Shown in pieces: positions 34,706-46,499 of a stretch of DNA of 64,000 nucleotides. Position numbers and translations under genes: made by a program. This DNA is from Salvelinus alpinus. Taxonomy: Eukaryota > Chordata > Actinopteri > Salmoniformes > Salmonidae. Position 1 is the stretch's first letter. Each line of letters begins with the position of its first letter. The notes below the pieces were generated by a model. The model did not search any database. It worked only from the letters and a program-made list of their open reading frames with translations, and was not told where the DNA came from. The stretch spans positions 12,086,576-12,150,575 of the forward strand of contig NC_092099.1 in assembly GCF_045679555.1 (NCBI RefSeq), read 5' to 3'.

Positions 34706-36550
34706 TTGTCGTCACTAGTTACCACAGCCACAAAGTTATAAACCCTGCCTATTTCTACAATGTCTCCTGTTAAAATGTCTCCACACTGCTAACCTTATGT
34801 CTAACCCTGACCTTAAACGAAGATTTAAAAGCACATTTTAGTTTTCATGAATTTTTATGATATACTGTTTTGACTTTGTGGCTGTGGTAACTAGTGGAAA
34901 CGTTATGACTGTTGTTCACACGCGTATCTGCCCTCTTATTGGCTAGAATGGTCCTCCTCCCGACTGTCTTCCATTTTTGAAGACGTTTATTTTCATTGTT
35001 AGAGCGGCCACTAGTAAATTTAATGGATAATATTTTGTTGAGGGATGAGCATTGCGTGGGAGTGAGGTGATCTGACGTAAGACAATGGAATGGATGAGAC
35101 TGATGGTGGAGGTATAGCTTGTAAATATCTATCACGATCATTACAAAACGTGGAGCAGATGAAAAACGATTTGTGGTCAAACCAGAAAAAAACATCAGTG
35201 ATATATTTAGCTTAATGTGTAGTGACTTATACCATGGCGTTGTTGAATACTTGTTTCTGATTGGCTTGAAGGGAATTCTAGAGCATGCGTTATTTCCTTA
35301 AAACGCATGGTAGATTTCAATGGCTATAGTTCATTCTACATGTTATATGTTTGAGCTGCTTTTGAAAACAAAAGTCGAATTGAAAACATTATTGTCATTG
35401 TTGAATTCGATTGTCATAATAGCAAGCTAGGACAGATGGTTTGGTTAGCTAAACTGACAAATATGTTTGTTTGGTTACCACAGCAACTACTGTAACTATC
35501 TTGTAAACTTGGTAGCTACTTCAGTGGATGTTGAACACATTTCTACCGGCAAATGAACACATTTTGCATAGCCCCTCATTCATTATTCATTACTTATGCA
35601 AAATATTTTCATAACTAACCCAAGATAGTTCATCTGTGTCATTTACAGTGTTAGCAAATGAAGCATAGTGGACAGAACACGCAAGGAGAAGGGCAAAGCC
35701 AAGAACGAGCTTGTAAGATCCTATTGGCACATTGTAGCATGTATTTGCATATCCCATTAGGGAACACATCCTCTGTGAAGTGCAAGTATGCACAAACTCA
35801 ATTCGACCTTGCTCTCCTTCTGAACAAGGCAAGTCTATAAACTTAGTGCACCAGGCCTGCCAACTTTTGAAGAAAGCTTGGAGTGAGATTTGCTATGTGA
35901 ATTTCATTGCCCCCTGGCACTACCCCTAGACACATATTTTACTTTTTTAAAACTCATTTCCTGCAATTCTACTGTTGACATGGCTTAGGCCCATGACCAG
36001 GGTGGAACATTTTAAAATTAAAACTACACCAAGGCTCTGCACAGGACATTTTAATATTAATGGCTAATGGCAGTTGGTAACCAAATTATATATCCTTGTC
36101 CATAGACTGCTTTCAAGGTAAGGTCACAAACATTTTGTATTTTGTAATTTGGGTGAACTATGTCTTTAAAAATAGGGATGGAAGAAATTCAGCTTGTTCT
36201 CCTTGAGGGTTGGCCACCCCTAATCTATGTTTCCCAAGTGCTGAGTGTTTGAAAATGTTCTTGTTATAACAATTAATTTCTCAAAAATATAATGATTATC
36301 AATATTCAGGTGGTTTATGACTACTAGTTGAAGATCCTTGTCATCATCTTACTCTACATAGACAAAATATGATGCGTTGTGAGTCCCCCTAAAATATCAG
36401 AAAAAATATATTTGATTCCTGGAGCATTTAATATTCAATGCCTATTTGTAGGACTTATACAAAACTGTCCATGAATGGCTGCAAATACATGAATGGCTGC
36501 AAAGCGTCATCTAATACATTTTCAAAGGCACAAGTATCAGATTTCAAATA
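34706..36550. other. Intergenic with one dispersed repeat copy
   Basis: Holds a repeat copy at about 35236-35590 that is similar to 39365-39735. No other feature was recognised. Confidence 0.45.
35236..35590. repeat. Dispersed repeat, copy A
   Basis: Shares GTTTCTGATTGGCTTGAAGG, then GATTCTAGAG-like and CAATGGCTAT blocks, and later GCATAGCCCCTC, with copy B at 39365-39735 in the same orientation. Likely an eroded MITE of unknown family. Confidence 0.55.
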
Positions 36551-36659
36551 CAGTGCATTCGGGAAGTATTCAGACCCCTTCCACGTTTCCACATTTTGTT
36601 ACGTTACAGTCTTATTCTAAAATTGTTAAATAAAAACATTTCCCTCATCAATCTACACA

Positions 36660-37046
36660 TGTCACGACTTCCGCCGAAGTCGGCTCCTCTCCTTGTTCGG
36701 GCGGCGTTCGGCGGTCGACGTCACCGGCTTTCTAGCCATCACCACTCCATTTTTCATGTATCCATTTGTTTTGTCTTGTTCCCTGCACATCTGGTTTTCA
36801 TTCCCCAATCAATCCATATGTATTTATTCCTCTCTTCCCCATCATGTCTTTGTGTAAGATTGTTTGTGTTACGTGTATTTTGGAATTGTGGATATTGTTA
36901 CGCGCATTACTTTTTGTCTATGTTCCGTGTTTGGCCACATTTTATGTTACTTTGTGCTGTAATTTTGGACCGGAATAAAAAGTGTGCCTGTTCACTACAC
37001 TCTGCTCTCCTGCACCTGACTTCGCCTCCAATACACACTCCTAACA
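36660..37046 (+). mobile_element. Solo LTR with ACACA duplication
   Basis: 387 bp, starts TGTCACGACTTCCGCC and ends CCTAACA, with exact ACACA at 36655-36659 and 37047-37051. AATAAA at 36974 fits an LTR R region. The GC-rich start (GGCGGCGTTCGGCGG) contrasts with the host Tc1. A frequent salmonid repeat, to my recollection. Confidence 0.88.
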
Positions 37047-37332
37047 ACACATGATACCCCATAATGACAAAGTGAAAACAGGTTTTTTATTTTTTTATTT
37101 AACATTTTAGCAAATTTATTACAAATAAAAACCAGAAATACCTTAATTACATAAGTATTCAGACCCTTTGCTATGAGACTCTAAATTGAGCTCAAGTGCA
37201 TCCTGCTTCCATTGATCATCCTTGAGAGGTTTCTACAACTTGATTCGAGTCCACCTGTGGTAAATTCAATTGATTGGAGATGATTTGGAAAGGCACACAC
37301 CTGTCTATATAAGGTCCCACAGTTGACAGTGC

Positions 37333-37706
37333 ATGTCAGAGCAAAATCCAAGCCACGAGGTCGAAGGAATTGTCCGTAGAGCTTCGAGACAGGATTGTGT
37401 CGAGGCACAGATCTGGGGAAGCCCGGCCAAACTGAGCAATCAGGGGAGAAGGGACTTGGTCAGGGAGGTGACCAAGAACCCAATGTTCAATCTGACTGAG
37501 CTCCAGAGTTCCTCTGTGCCGATGGGAGAACCTTCCAGAAGGACAACCATCTATGCAACACTCCACCAATCAGGCCTTTATGATGGAGTGTGCAGACGAA
37601 AGCCACTCCTTAGTAAAAGGCACATGACAGCCCGTTTGGAGTTTGCCAAAAGGCACTTAAAGGACTCTCAGACCATGAGAAACAAGATTCTCTGGTCTGA
37701 TGAAAC
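37333..37706 (+). pseudogene. Truncated Tc1 transposase (N-terminal half)
   Basis: About 125 residues: M-S-E-Q-N-P-S-H-E-V-E-G at the start, degraded helix-turn-helix blocks (a deletion removes part of the first), R-R-K-P-L-L-S-K-R-H-M, and L-W-S-D-E-T with the first catalytic Asp. The frame then enters the solo LTR at 37707 and continues only as unrelated sequence. The central Asp and the Glu are missing. Confidence 0.88.
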
Positions 37707-38025
37707 TGTAAGGTTCTGCTTTTCTTTTCTTAGTCAACCTTTTGTTCTTTTTCTTTGTGTTCTGGAACGTAGCCCTGTCTTTCATTTTTGTTCATTGATT
37801 TCACCTGTGTTGGTTTCTCACCTGGTCTCATCAGCTCCCTATTTAGTTCAGTTCTTTCTTTCTGTTTGTATGGTTGTGAGGTATTGTTTGTTTTTGACTG
37901 CCTACCTGTGTTTGACCATTGCCTGCCTGTGACCACGATTCCTGCCTTGTGCGAAGGCTTACTAAACATCTGCTGCGCACTGCGCGTGTGAATCTACACA
38001 TTTTTCTCCCTGAGTGTTCATTACA
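37707..38025 (+). mobile_element. Second solo LTR with GAAAC duplication
   Basis: 319 bp, starts TGTAAGGTTCTGC and ends GTTCATTACA. Exact GAAAC at 37702-37706 and 38026-38030. Unrelated in sequence to the LTR at 36660. No clear AATAAA, so the family is uncertain. The 5-bp duplication and TG...CA ends are the basis for the call. Confidence 0.75.
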
Positions 38026-38187
38026 GAAACAAAGATTTCTAAAAACGTGTTTTTGCTTTGTCATTACGGGGTATTGTGTGTGGATTGATAAGTAAACATT
38101 TTTATTGCATCCATTTTGGAATAAGGCTGTAACATAACAACATTTGGAAAAAGTCAAGGGGTCTGAATACTTTCCGAAGGCACTGTA

Positions 38188-40879
38188 TGTGATTACATTG
38201 GCAAAATTGTGAAGAAGTGGAATAATAAAATAAGTTTGAGGAATAACAGTAGTGTTCTTCCTGACAAGCACGGTAATTACCCTATATTTTAGCCCACTGT
38301 TAAGAATGAGAATTGTTCCCCAGATCAGACTAAATAAAGTAAATAGGTAATACAATCTCCTGAAGACAAGATGACATACATTTGCCCCTACACCCTAACC
38401 AAATACTTTGTCTATGTATTGTCCCCCCTTTAGAAACAAACTTACACTTTTGGGTTCACAATCTGTTTGACAAAAAAAATTCAGAGTTTCAAATCAGGTC
38501 ACCCTACTGTACCAAACGTCTCCTGCTAAAACATTCTGTAGGTCTGTCTGCTGCCTTTTCGTTGTCACAGCCTACATGCCAATCACCAAACGAGGGGACT
38601 AATGCAAGTGTGGATTAAATCGACTTTAGTACATGCAGTCAATAGGCTGCATTCTACAATAGGGATGAGAGTAATAGCAACCTAATTGTGTTGACAACAT
38701 TGTACATGAAACAGCGCTAACGTGCTGCTCTTTGTACAGTTTTATACACTCAGCAGAGAACGTTCTCTCTCCATTCAACCCAAAGCTAATCTTAAGGGGC
38801 GTTTCTTTAAAACATGCATCCAATCTTCTTGATCCCTTACATATCTAGACCAATCATATGCTTCAATTGGTCGCGGTTCTCAGTGCTGTGGCAAGACAGG
38901 ACAATGATAGAGGTTCTGCTCGTGATGTTAAATTGCAGGCGCATATGCTCCGATTTCAAAACGATTTGGAACACAGTTGAAAAGTTAACGCGCTGACTAT
39001 AAAATGGACAAATTAGAAAAATAAAAACAGTACTTTTCAATGTGTGACATATAGGAGGTTTGCCATGAGAGAAGAGGGTCAAATGCGTGTGTCTCACGGT
39101 CAATGCATAAATTGCCTGCTTTGGTGAACTGTGTTCGTAACAGATTCTAGTTTTTCGAACAGAAAAATGAATTGAGATCAGATGTTTCATCAATGAGAAA
39201 AATAGAAGAATATCGGCCCAGTTTCACCTAGTTCCATCCTCTCCCACTACTGGACTTCCTCTCACTACCATATTTGGTGGTGAGAAAACGTTTTCAATGG
39301 ATGCTTCAGCTTTATAGCCCCTGTGATATGTCTGGGTTACCCCTTCTGTCTGTGCTTAAAATGTCATTGTTGAACACTCGTTTCTGATTGGCTTGAAGGG
39401 GATTCTAGAGTGCATTATTTCCCTATAAGGCACGGTATATCAGCATGATATAATTCAATGGCTATTGCTTATGAAAGCAAAAGTGATTTGAACACATTTG
39501 AAAACATTTCTAGGCACACATTTGTAAATGCATAGCTCTTGTATAAAAGGGATAATCATCTCCACTACTATCATCTCCACTATCAGGCTCTAATAGCTCT
39601 ATGTGTTCTCTGGAAAATAATGCAACTTTGTGGAGGGTTCCACCACCCCGCAAGTGCGTCATGGAACACATCTTTCACGTCGTTCATTATTTTTCATAGA
39701 ACGCATAGCCCCTCCTTGATTATCCCTTACATAATTGTCTATCTCACCATCAATGTACCACTAAAGAATATTCAGAACTGGTTAAAAAAAATCAATGGCA
39801 CTGTAGCCTGCTCTAAAACGCATTAATAAATGGTAGGCTGATTTGAATTAATTACATTATATCTTAGCAAATTGTGTTAAAGTAAATTAACTGCATACCT
39901 CTTCCCCCCCTCTTCTTCCAAACGGTATGTCTATGTAGTACCGGTAGGCAATAGTGAATGTATCATAGCATACGGAACGTGCAGTGCGCAGGAGCGGTGA
40001 AGGGGAAAATCGAGGGGAAAGAACGAAGCAGCCGCTGTCGGATTCTTATTGCATGCGTCCATAAGAACACCAGTAAAATTCCACCAGAAGAGGAAAAGGG
40101 GGACAGGAAAGACAGCTTGCAGGCATCATCGTTAAGAGGGAACCACATAAGTATGACCGGACAGTAATTGTTCCACGAATCCATTATTTCCCATCATATT
40201 CCACTGTCATAGATCTGAATGCAGATCCTATGTGCGCACGCAGGAGCACAAAGCGGAGGTTTGGGAACCAAATTGTGTCCAACACCAACACTGACATCGG
40301 ATGTGCAGTATGTATGGAGCGGTTTCATCTTGACCACGGCTTATAATCACAGTAACCAACGATTCATTAATAATTACCTACAACATCTTAATTGCTTGAT
40401 GGGGCGTGGAAACAATTTAAACTTTTAACCCAAGGTGTGGACTTCACAGATGAGGACAGTGTTGAGCCAACCTGCATTGATTGCTCTAGCCTGGGAGGGC
40501 GATGATCAGCAGCGACGCACCAAATAATAAACTGTTCAAAACCTGAACTGCGACGGACGCGTTTGGTTAGAAGATGATCCTGTGCGTAATTGTTTTTTAG
40601 CAGACTGCTTTTCGGATGAAGATCTGTTTGTAGTGATTGAAGTGACATTATTCCTCTCTATTTACATGGATTTGAAGTGCAGTAGTAGTAACAGTATGTG
40701 GCGAGAGGGGACAGTGCATGATTAGTTCGTTACAGAACGTACTTTCCACGCCTTATTTCCAATTCCGAGATATTGCCCACAACATTAGGCCAATTACTGC
40801 AACTACAACGAAGTCCTGTACAGAAATAGACTTTATATTGAACCCTTCAGATTATTTCTCTCGCGGCTGTCATCGTAGT
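38188..40879 (+). other. Region upstream of kcnj3, including probable 5' UTR and promoter
   Basis: Contains dispersed repeat copy B (39365-39735). From about 39960 to 40880 the sequence becomes repeat-free and richer in CpG, as expected for the first exon and promoter of kcnj3. No TATA box or start site can be fixed. The 5' UTR probably occupies the last few hundred bases. Confidence 0.5.
39365..39735. repeat. Dispersed repeat, copy B
   Basis: See copy A at 35236. Shared strings include GTTTCTGATTGGCTTGAAGG, CAATGGCTAT and GCATAGCCCCTC. Confidence 0.55.
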
Positions 40880-41557
40880 ATGTCTGCACTTCGAAAGAAA
40901 TTTGGGGACGATTATCAGGTAGTGACCACCTCATCCAGCGGGTCTGGATTCAACCAGCCGGCACCAGAGAAGAAGAAGAAGAGGCAACGCTTTGTGGACA
41001 AGAAGGGGCGATGTAACGTCCAGCATGGAAACCTGGGTGGTGAAACCAGTAGATATCTTTCCGATTTATTCACCACACTGGTCGATTTGAAATGGCGCTG
41101 GAATTTATTTATCTTCATCCTAACATACACGGTGGCATGGCTCTTCATGGCATTCATGTGGTGGATCATAGCCTACATCAGAGGAGACCTCCATCGAACC
41201 CACGATGACAAGTATACGCCATGCGTTGCCAATGTCTACAACTTTCCCTCCGCGTTTTTATTCTTCATAGAAACGGAAGCCACAATAGGATATGGCTATA
41301 GGTATATCACGGACAAATGTCCCGAGGGGATCATTCTCTTTCTTTTCCAGTCAATCCTGGGATCAATCGTTGATGCTTTTTTGATTGGCTGCATGTTCAT
41401 TAAGATGTCCCAGCCCAAAAAAAGGGCAGAGACCTTGATGTTTAGTGAACATGCAGCTATTTCGATGCGAGATGGAAAACTAACTCTCATGTTCAGAGTC
41501 GGCAACCTGCGTAATAGCCATATGGTCTCCGCACAGATCCGCTGCAAATTGCTGAAA
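40880..41557 (+). CDS. kcnj3: KCNJ3 (GIRK1/Kir3.1) exon 1
   Basis: G-protein-activated inward-rectifier K+ channel subunit of the plasma membrane, which works in heterotetramers (with Kir3.2 or Kir3.4) opened by Gbetagamma after muscarinic or similar receptor activation. Exon 1 gives 226 residues. N terminus [12 protein letters not shown] as in mammals. The Gln-rich insert near residue 24 is about 8 residues shorter than human. M1 helix about 73-97; pore helix 121-132 with the GIRK1-specific Phe at 129 (human F137); selectivity filter T-I-G-Y-G 135-139; M2 about 150-175 with Asp165 as the rectification site. The exon ends after AAA at 41557 with a perfect GTAAGT donor at 41558. I chose ATG 40880 because mammalian GIRK1 starts here and it has A at -3, although the frame is open from an ATG at 40718. 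Confidence 0.97.
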
Positions 41558-42257
41558 GTAAGTGGCACTTCTACGGCCCTATGCACAACAATATTTGTGT
41601 ATCTAAACGACAGTACCCCATTTACTTCTGTCATGTGCGTGTAAGTTATTCGTTTTCTAATTGTTTAATTACGCCATAATTATACATAAAATACTTAGGG
41701 GATTATTATTAAGTTTATTATTCTCTGCTGATATGACATTTCAATACCAGTATTGCTCTTTTATCGCTTTAGAGACATTTCTACTGATATGAATGTAGGC
41801 CTAATTAAACATAGATTAATGGATTTCTAGAGCCTACTTTTATGAATAGTCGTTTTTTCACTTTCTTTGCAAATAGGCCTGCCAATGTGAATTAACACAT
41901 AAAGCAATTGATTCCAGGGAAGTTTAGTGACAATGCTATTCATATAGAAATACACATTTTACCATTATACAGGCCCCCTGAAGTAGACGAGAGTCACTGG
42001 GTCATTATTAACATCTTAAGATGTGCCTTTGATGTGGCATGATGTGTCTGATTAGCTATAGCCAGAGCTATATATATGGCTCTGGCTATAGACATTGATT
42101 TACTAACTCTGTATATTTACTGATGATTGGTTTCTTTAATTGTTCACAAAATGTGGATAGCTTTCAGTATGGCTCACTGGGTTGCAGTAGTTAAACTGTT
42201 TGTCCCCCCCCGCCTCTCTCTCTCCCTCTCTCCCTCTCTCTCTGTATACTTCCATAG
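41558..42257 (+). other. kcnj3: kcnj3 intron 1
   Basis: 700-bp phase-0 intron with GTAAGT donor and TCCATAG acceptor, preceded by a C/T-rich tract (about 42207-42244). Contains a 12-bp-stem hairpin at 42057-42090. Retention would add 28 residues, then a stop at 41642-41644. Confidence 0.93.
42057..42090. repeat. Perfect 12-bp inverted repeat
   Basis: TATAGCCAGAGC at 42057-42068 and its complement GCTCTGGCTATA at 42079-42090 with a 10-base AT loop. Confidence 0.9.
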
Positions 42258-42474
42258 TCTCGTCAGACGCCCGAAGGGGAGTTTCTTCCACTGGATCAGT
42301 TGGAATTGGACGTGGGCTTCAGTACCGGGGCGGATCAGCTCTTCCTGGTCTCACCACTCACAATCTGCCATGTGATTGACACTAAAAGTCCATTCTACGA
42401 ACTCTCCCAGAGATCCATGCAAACAGAGCAGTTTGAAATTGTGGTCATATTGGAAGGAATAGTGGAAACTACTG
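42258..42474 (+). CDS. kcnj3: KCNJ3 exon 2
   Basis: 217 bases coding residues 227-298 plus the first base of the next codon. It begins [11 protein letters not shown] and includes [14 protein letters not shown] and the [15 protein letters not shown] sheet of the cytoplasmic domain, which binds Gbetagamma and forms the cytoplasmic pore. Acceptor AG at 42256-42257, GTAAGT donor at 42475. Near identity to mammalian GIRK1 through this part shows strong constraint. Confidence 0.97.
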
Positions 42475-45438
42475 GTAAGTTATCACAAATACCTTGTTTT
42501 TCTTTCTTGCATATTATTAAAAACAATAGGCCGATATATCTATGCCCTGAGATAAACTAGTGGAGAATGTTTGGCTCTGGCTAAGGTATATGACATCAAA
42601 ATAAATGCACCAGTATGAGTGTTATAATGATGTGAATCAGTATAACGTGAAGTTGCAGGTGTATACTGTAAGTTGACCCAGATGGGCCTCTCCATTGACC
42701 CCTGGATGTTAGTGGATGTCATTGATTGCATGCTATTGATGTTCTGTTGCACAACTGGATAGGTTTATAAATCATATATGTTCTGATTGATTTTATGTTA
42801 GCAGTGGAAATGGCAAAAAAACAAATTGCAGTTGGATATGCTCAATCTCTTTTGAATTTGGTTGGCCTGTGTTTAATGCAGTAAGTACATCAACATGGCA
42901 TGTTTAGTTTATCTAAAGAGCCAGTCCCTTGATAGATTTGTATAAATCATTTTCAATTTATTTTATGAGATCTCCTAAAATAGTTGCTGTCTAGGGAACA
43001 GTTTTGCTGTTTTACAATACAACTTCATACTCTTCTGGGGTTATACTTTGCTTTCCCAATTGCTTTTTGAAATTGAAACTTCAATTCAATAAAAACAGTA
43101 ATGACACTTGAGAAACATTTTGGTTGCTGTGATCATATTTCAAATTCAACTGTTTCATTTGAGACAGTTAATACAGGGCTGCAGGGAGTCCTTTAAGATT
43201 GTGGAATGACATACCAGTCCTGCCTGATGCCATACAGACCACTGCAGAAAACAGTTATGTTGATCATGAAAAAGTTGGTCCTGTACTGTACCTATGTGGC
43301 AGTGGCATATGGTTCACGTCATGTCATTATATATCCACAAAAAAAGTTGTATCTCAAATCTGAAATCTTTTCGGTCCTCAGAGTTCTTAAAAATCCCTGT
43401 TTTCAATGTAGATTTGTGTTGATGAAAAATATAGTGTAGATGAAAAATCAGTAGCAACTGACATGCAACTTACTGACACAACTCATATAGTATATAAACA
43501 TTTAATTGGACTATTTTATTTATGAGGGGTTACATATTGATGTGATATAGAAAAAAAAGGTGCAGAGAAATGACTGTATGATATAATGGTGCTGCCTTGT
43601 AGAATATATCCTTACAACTAGTTATGTCATCATCTTTTCCCAAAGTTTTGATTAATTGGTCAGTCGTCCACACAGAAAATTCTAGAATGCGGATAAGAAT
43701 TTCAAAACATACACTTTGGAGGTAAAGGTTCACATGTATCATATGCATTGGGCACAACAACAAAATTAGACAGCAAACACATTTTGTAATTGTAATTTAA
43801 CATATTTTAGATATTTTCTCAATGTCAAGATTAATTCTAGATACAGTAGTAGTGTAATCTCGACCGTGTCAATGCGAACATATGTGGTCGGGTTAGGTTA
43901 AAAAGCAAGACGAGAGATGTCAATGTGAAAACAATATGTGGTTAAAAATGTATGTACAGTGGAAGTCTAATCCTCAGACACTTTCATTTCGGTCCAATGT
44001 AACTCTGTTTCCATGGCAACCTCTCTTTGAGCGTTCCGGATTTCAGCACTGCACCTGAACTTAGATTTTATGCCTATGGTATGGGGAAAACTGTAATGCA
44101 ATGCAATTTTCAGTAATACACCAGTGAACATGTGGTAACCGTACACAAAACAAAAGAGGTCTACTGACAAAATAATCTGATATTAAGATAACTACTTTCC
44201 TGAGATCAAACTAGGAGGTGGACTCGTGAGAGCTACCGTGAGGTGTTACAGGGCTTAATGGGTGCCAGAACAAGTGAATCAAGTCTGAGCCAGATAGAAT
44301 GTTTATAAAATATTAATTCAGAGACTTGGCATTTACTGGTGTTAGCTAACATCAGCATTTTTTGTTGTTGACATGTTCATAGAAAATCAGCTCTCTTCAT
44401 ATTCACACAATGAGCTTATCAAATGACATCATCATCACAACCGCTCATGATATCATAAACTCAAAGTCAGCTCCACATGGCTTCCCGTCTGTTATGTTAT
44501 CAGAGATTTGAACATAGTCACTGCATGCATGAAAGTATTATATGAGAGTATTAAAATATAGTCATATAAAGAACTAGATAAAGAAAAAAGAAATACACTT
44601 TTCATATTATTTAAATACCTTTGTTATGATGGCATGTTCAGTAGAACATTTTTTTTTTTTTAAACATACATTTCTACATATCCTTCATTAGGGAGTACTG
44701 ATTCAAGTGTTATAACATTGTCATTTAAATATTTGAAATTGACATAACAGTTAGGATTGTTTAATCCAAATTGTTAAGGTTTAGTTAACTGTTCCTTCTA
44801 TAAATGTAAAAAAAAAAAAACATTCCTGCGAACACTATACTGAATCACTGAGTTGCAATAACATTTTCTTTGTGATATGCAGAAGTCAAATTGCTCAGAC
44901 TGCAATTGCTTTACCACTCGTCTGTTCAAATGGTATGCCAATTATACACAGTACATCTAACATGCAATTTTGTACTTTAGTTCCATTCTCTATCTTTGAT
45001 CAGCTCAGTTACATGACAAACAGGCTGGGATTTTAATTTCATGGCAGGCTGACTTTGAATGTGTGATTGACTAGAGGAAGAATGCTGTCACCAACACGTT
45101 TCTCCCTGAAAAGTTGTGTCGTTCTTTATTAACAAGACGCTTCACAGTTCAGCAAAAAAATACTTTTTTGGAGCACTTAATTTAAGTTTCGTGTTCACTC
45201 ATCAATTATGTTTAGAAACACAGTGGCTGGCACATCAGCAGAAAATGAACTCTGTGAGAAGACTGCGATGTGACTAGCATGCAAATGCTAATGATTGATG
45301 GGCTATTGGGAACATGCTGTGGCATTTACATGACGCTAACAAGGCGTTTACAAATATTTTCCGAACAACTCCAGCCGAAAGCCACAGTGGAACATTTTGT
45401 TAGACTATTTGAAAAGAGCAATCCCCATATTGCCTTGG

Positions 45439-45483
45439 TCAAAAGTAGTGCACTACATAGGGAATAGGGTGCAATTTGGGACA
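45439..45483. repeat. Palindromic MITE, copy 5 (half)
   Basis: Only the right arm remains: GGTCAAAAGTAGTGCACTAC, then ATAGGGAATAGGGTGCAATT. Confidence 0.75.
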
Positions 45484-46499
45484 AAGTCCATAACTAGTTA
45501 GCTGTGCATTGACGTGGCTTGTTGTCTTGGCTTCCTCTCTGCCCCCTCCATGACAGCCTGAGCCTTTTTCACGATTCACTGGTATTGGAGAAAAATAGAA
45601 TCTCCCTTGTTATTGTTTTTCTGCTATTTGTTCATGCTAAGACGTGTGGGTGGCATGAGACTGTTGTGGACTTGAATTGATTTAAAGTGCATTTGATGTT
45701 TATTCATATGTATCTGCGAGCATATAAATACAGTATGTTTGTCTGTGGAAATTCTAGTATTGGATAAAGAAAGTGTTTTTAGAGTTACACGTAGTCTCAG
45801 TTTGGCTTATCCTGTACCAAATATTTTGCCAGTTGAATCACTTCACTAGTATAATGCATTGGATATGGAAACCTTGGGAATTATGTTATTATCATGTTTC
45901 AATGTACATCATGATTTATGAGCCTCTTGAATTATATTATATGTGTAATGCATAACTAAGACAGAGTGGGCATATTGCATGACGTCTTACGTCATGTCGC
46001 TTCCCCGATCTATCCAGACTGACTTGCTGCAGTCTGGTAGAAGCGATGACCAGTTCTATGAGGGCCCAGGGAGACCTCATCCCAAAACACGGTGACCACG
46101 CCATTTAAGGTGGAAGAGCTAACATACCCAGGAAAAATTGGGAGATGCCATATGCTTTCCCTCATCATCTTCGAGCCCCTCGATGACAAGTGATTTTCCA
46201 AACGGCAGTTACAAACCTGCTTACGACCAGTCCTGGCAGCTATCGTCATGCAGGGCTTATACCCCACCGAACAAAGCAATTTTCTATCCTCACCCGGATG
46301 CATAGAATCAAAAGGAAAGAGCCAGGCCTGCGACTCTTGAAAAACAGTGCCAACCCCTTATGCATGCTCTCTCTTTTACAGTTGGCGTGTCTTTTCGTGG
46401 AGAAGTGGTGTGAATCTGTTTTTCCATGGTCCTATGCTCCTTGCAGGACCTTGCTCTACTAGCCACTGTCCGCGCCCTCAGCCTGCCCAGTTTTTTTTC

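Larger units (their letters stand above)
36551..38185 (+). mobile_element. Tc1-like transposon (second family) carrying two solo LTRs
   Basis: Ends CAGTGCATTCGGGAAGTATT (36551) and the complement CACTG at 38185, with TA at 36549-36550 and 38186-38187. After removing the two LTRs and their duplications about 919 bp remain, so the element had already lost the transposase C-terminal half. Same family as Tc1-B at 54125-57600. Confidence 0.9.

Noticed and set aside
36596..37054. Open frame of 152 codons
   Set aside because: Lies over the Tc1 end and a solo LTR; composition is that of the LTR, not of a protein.
38837..39193. 118-codon minus-strand open frame upstream of kcnj3
   Set aside because: No recognisable domain or conserved pattern; chance frame in AT-rich DNA.
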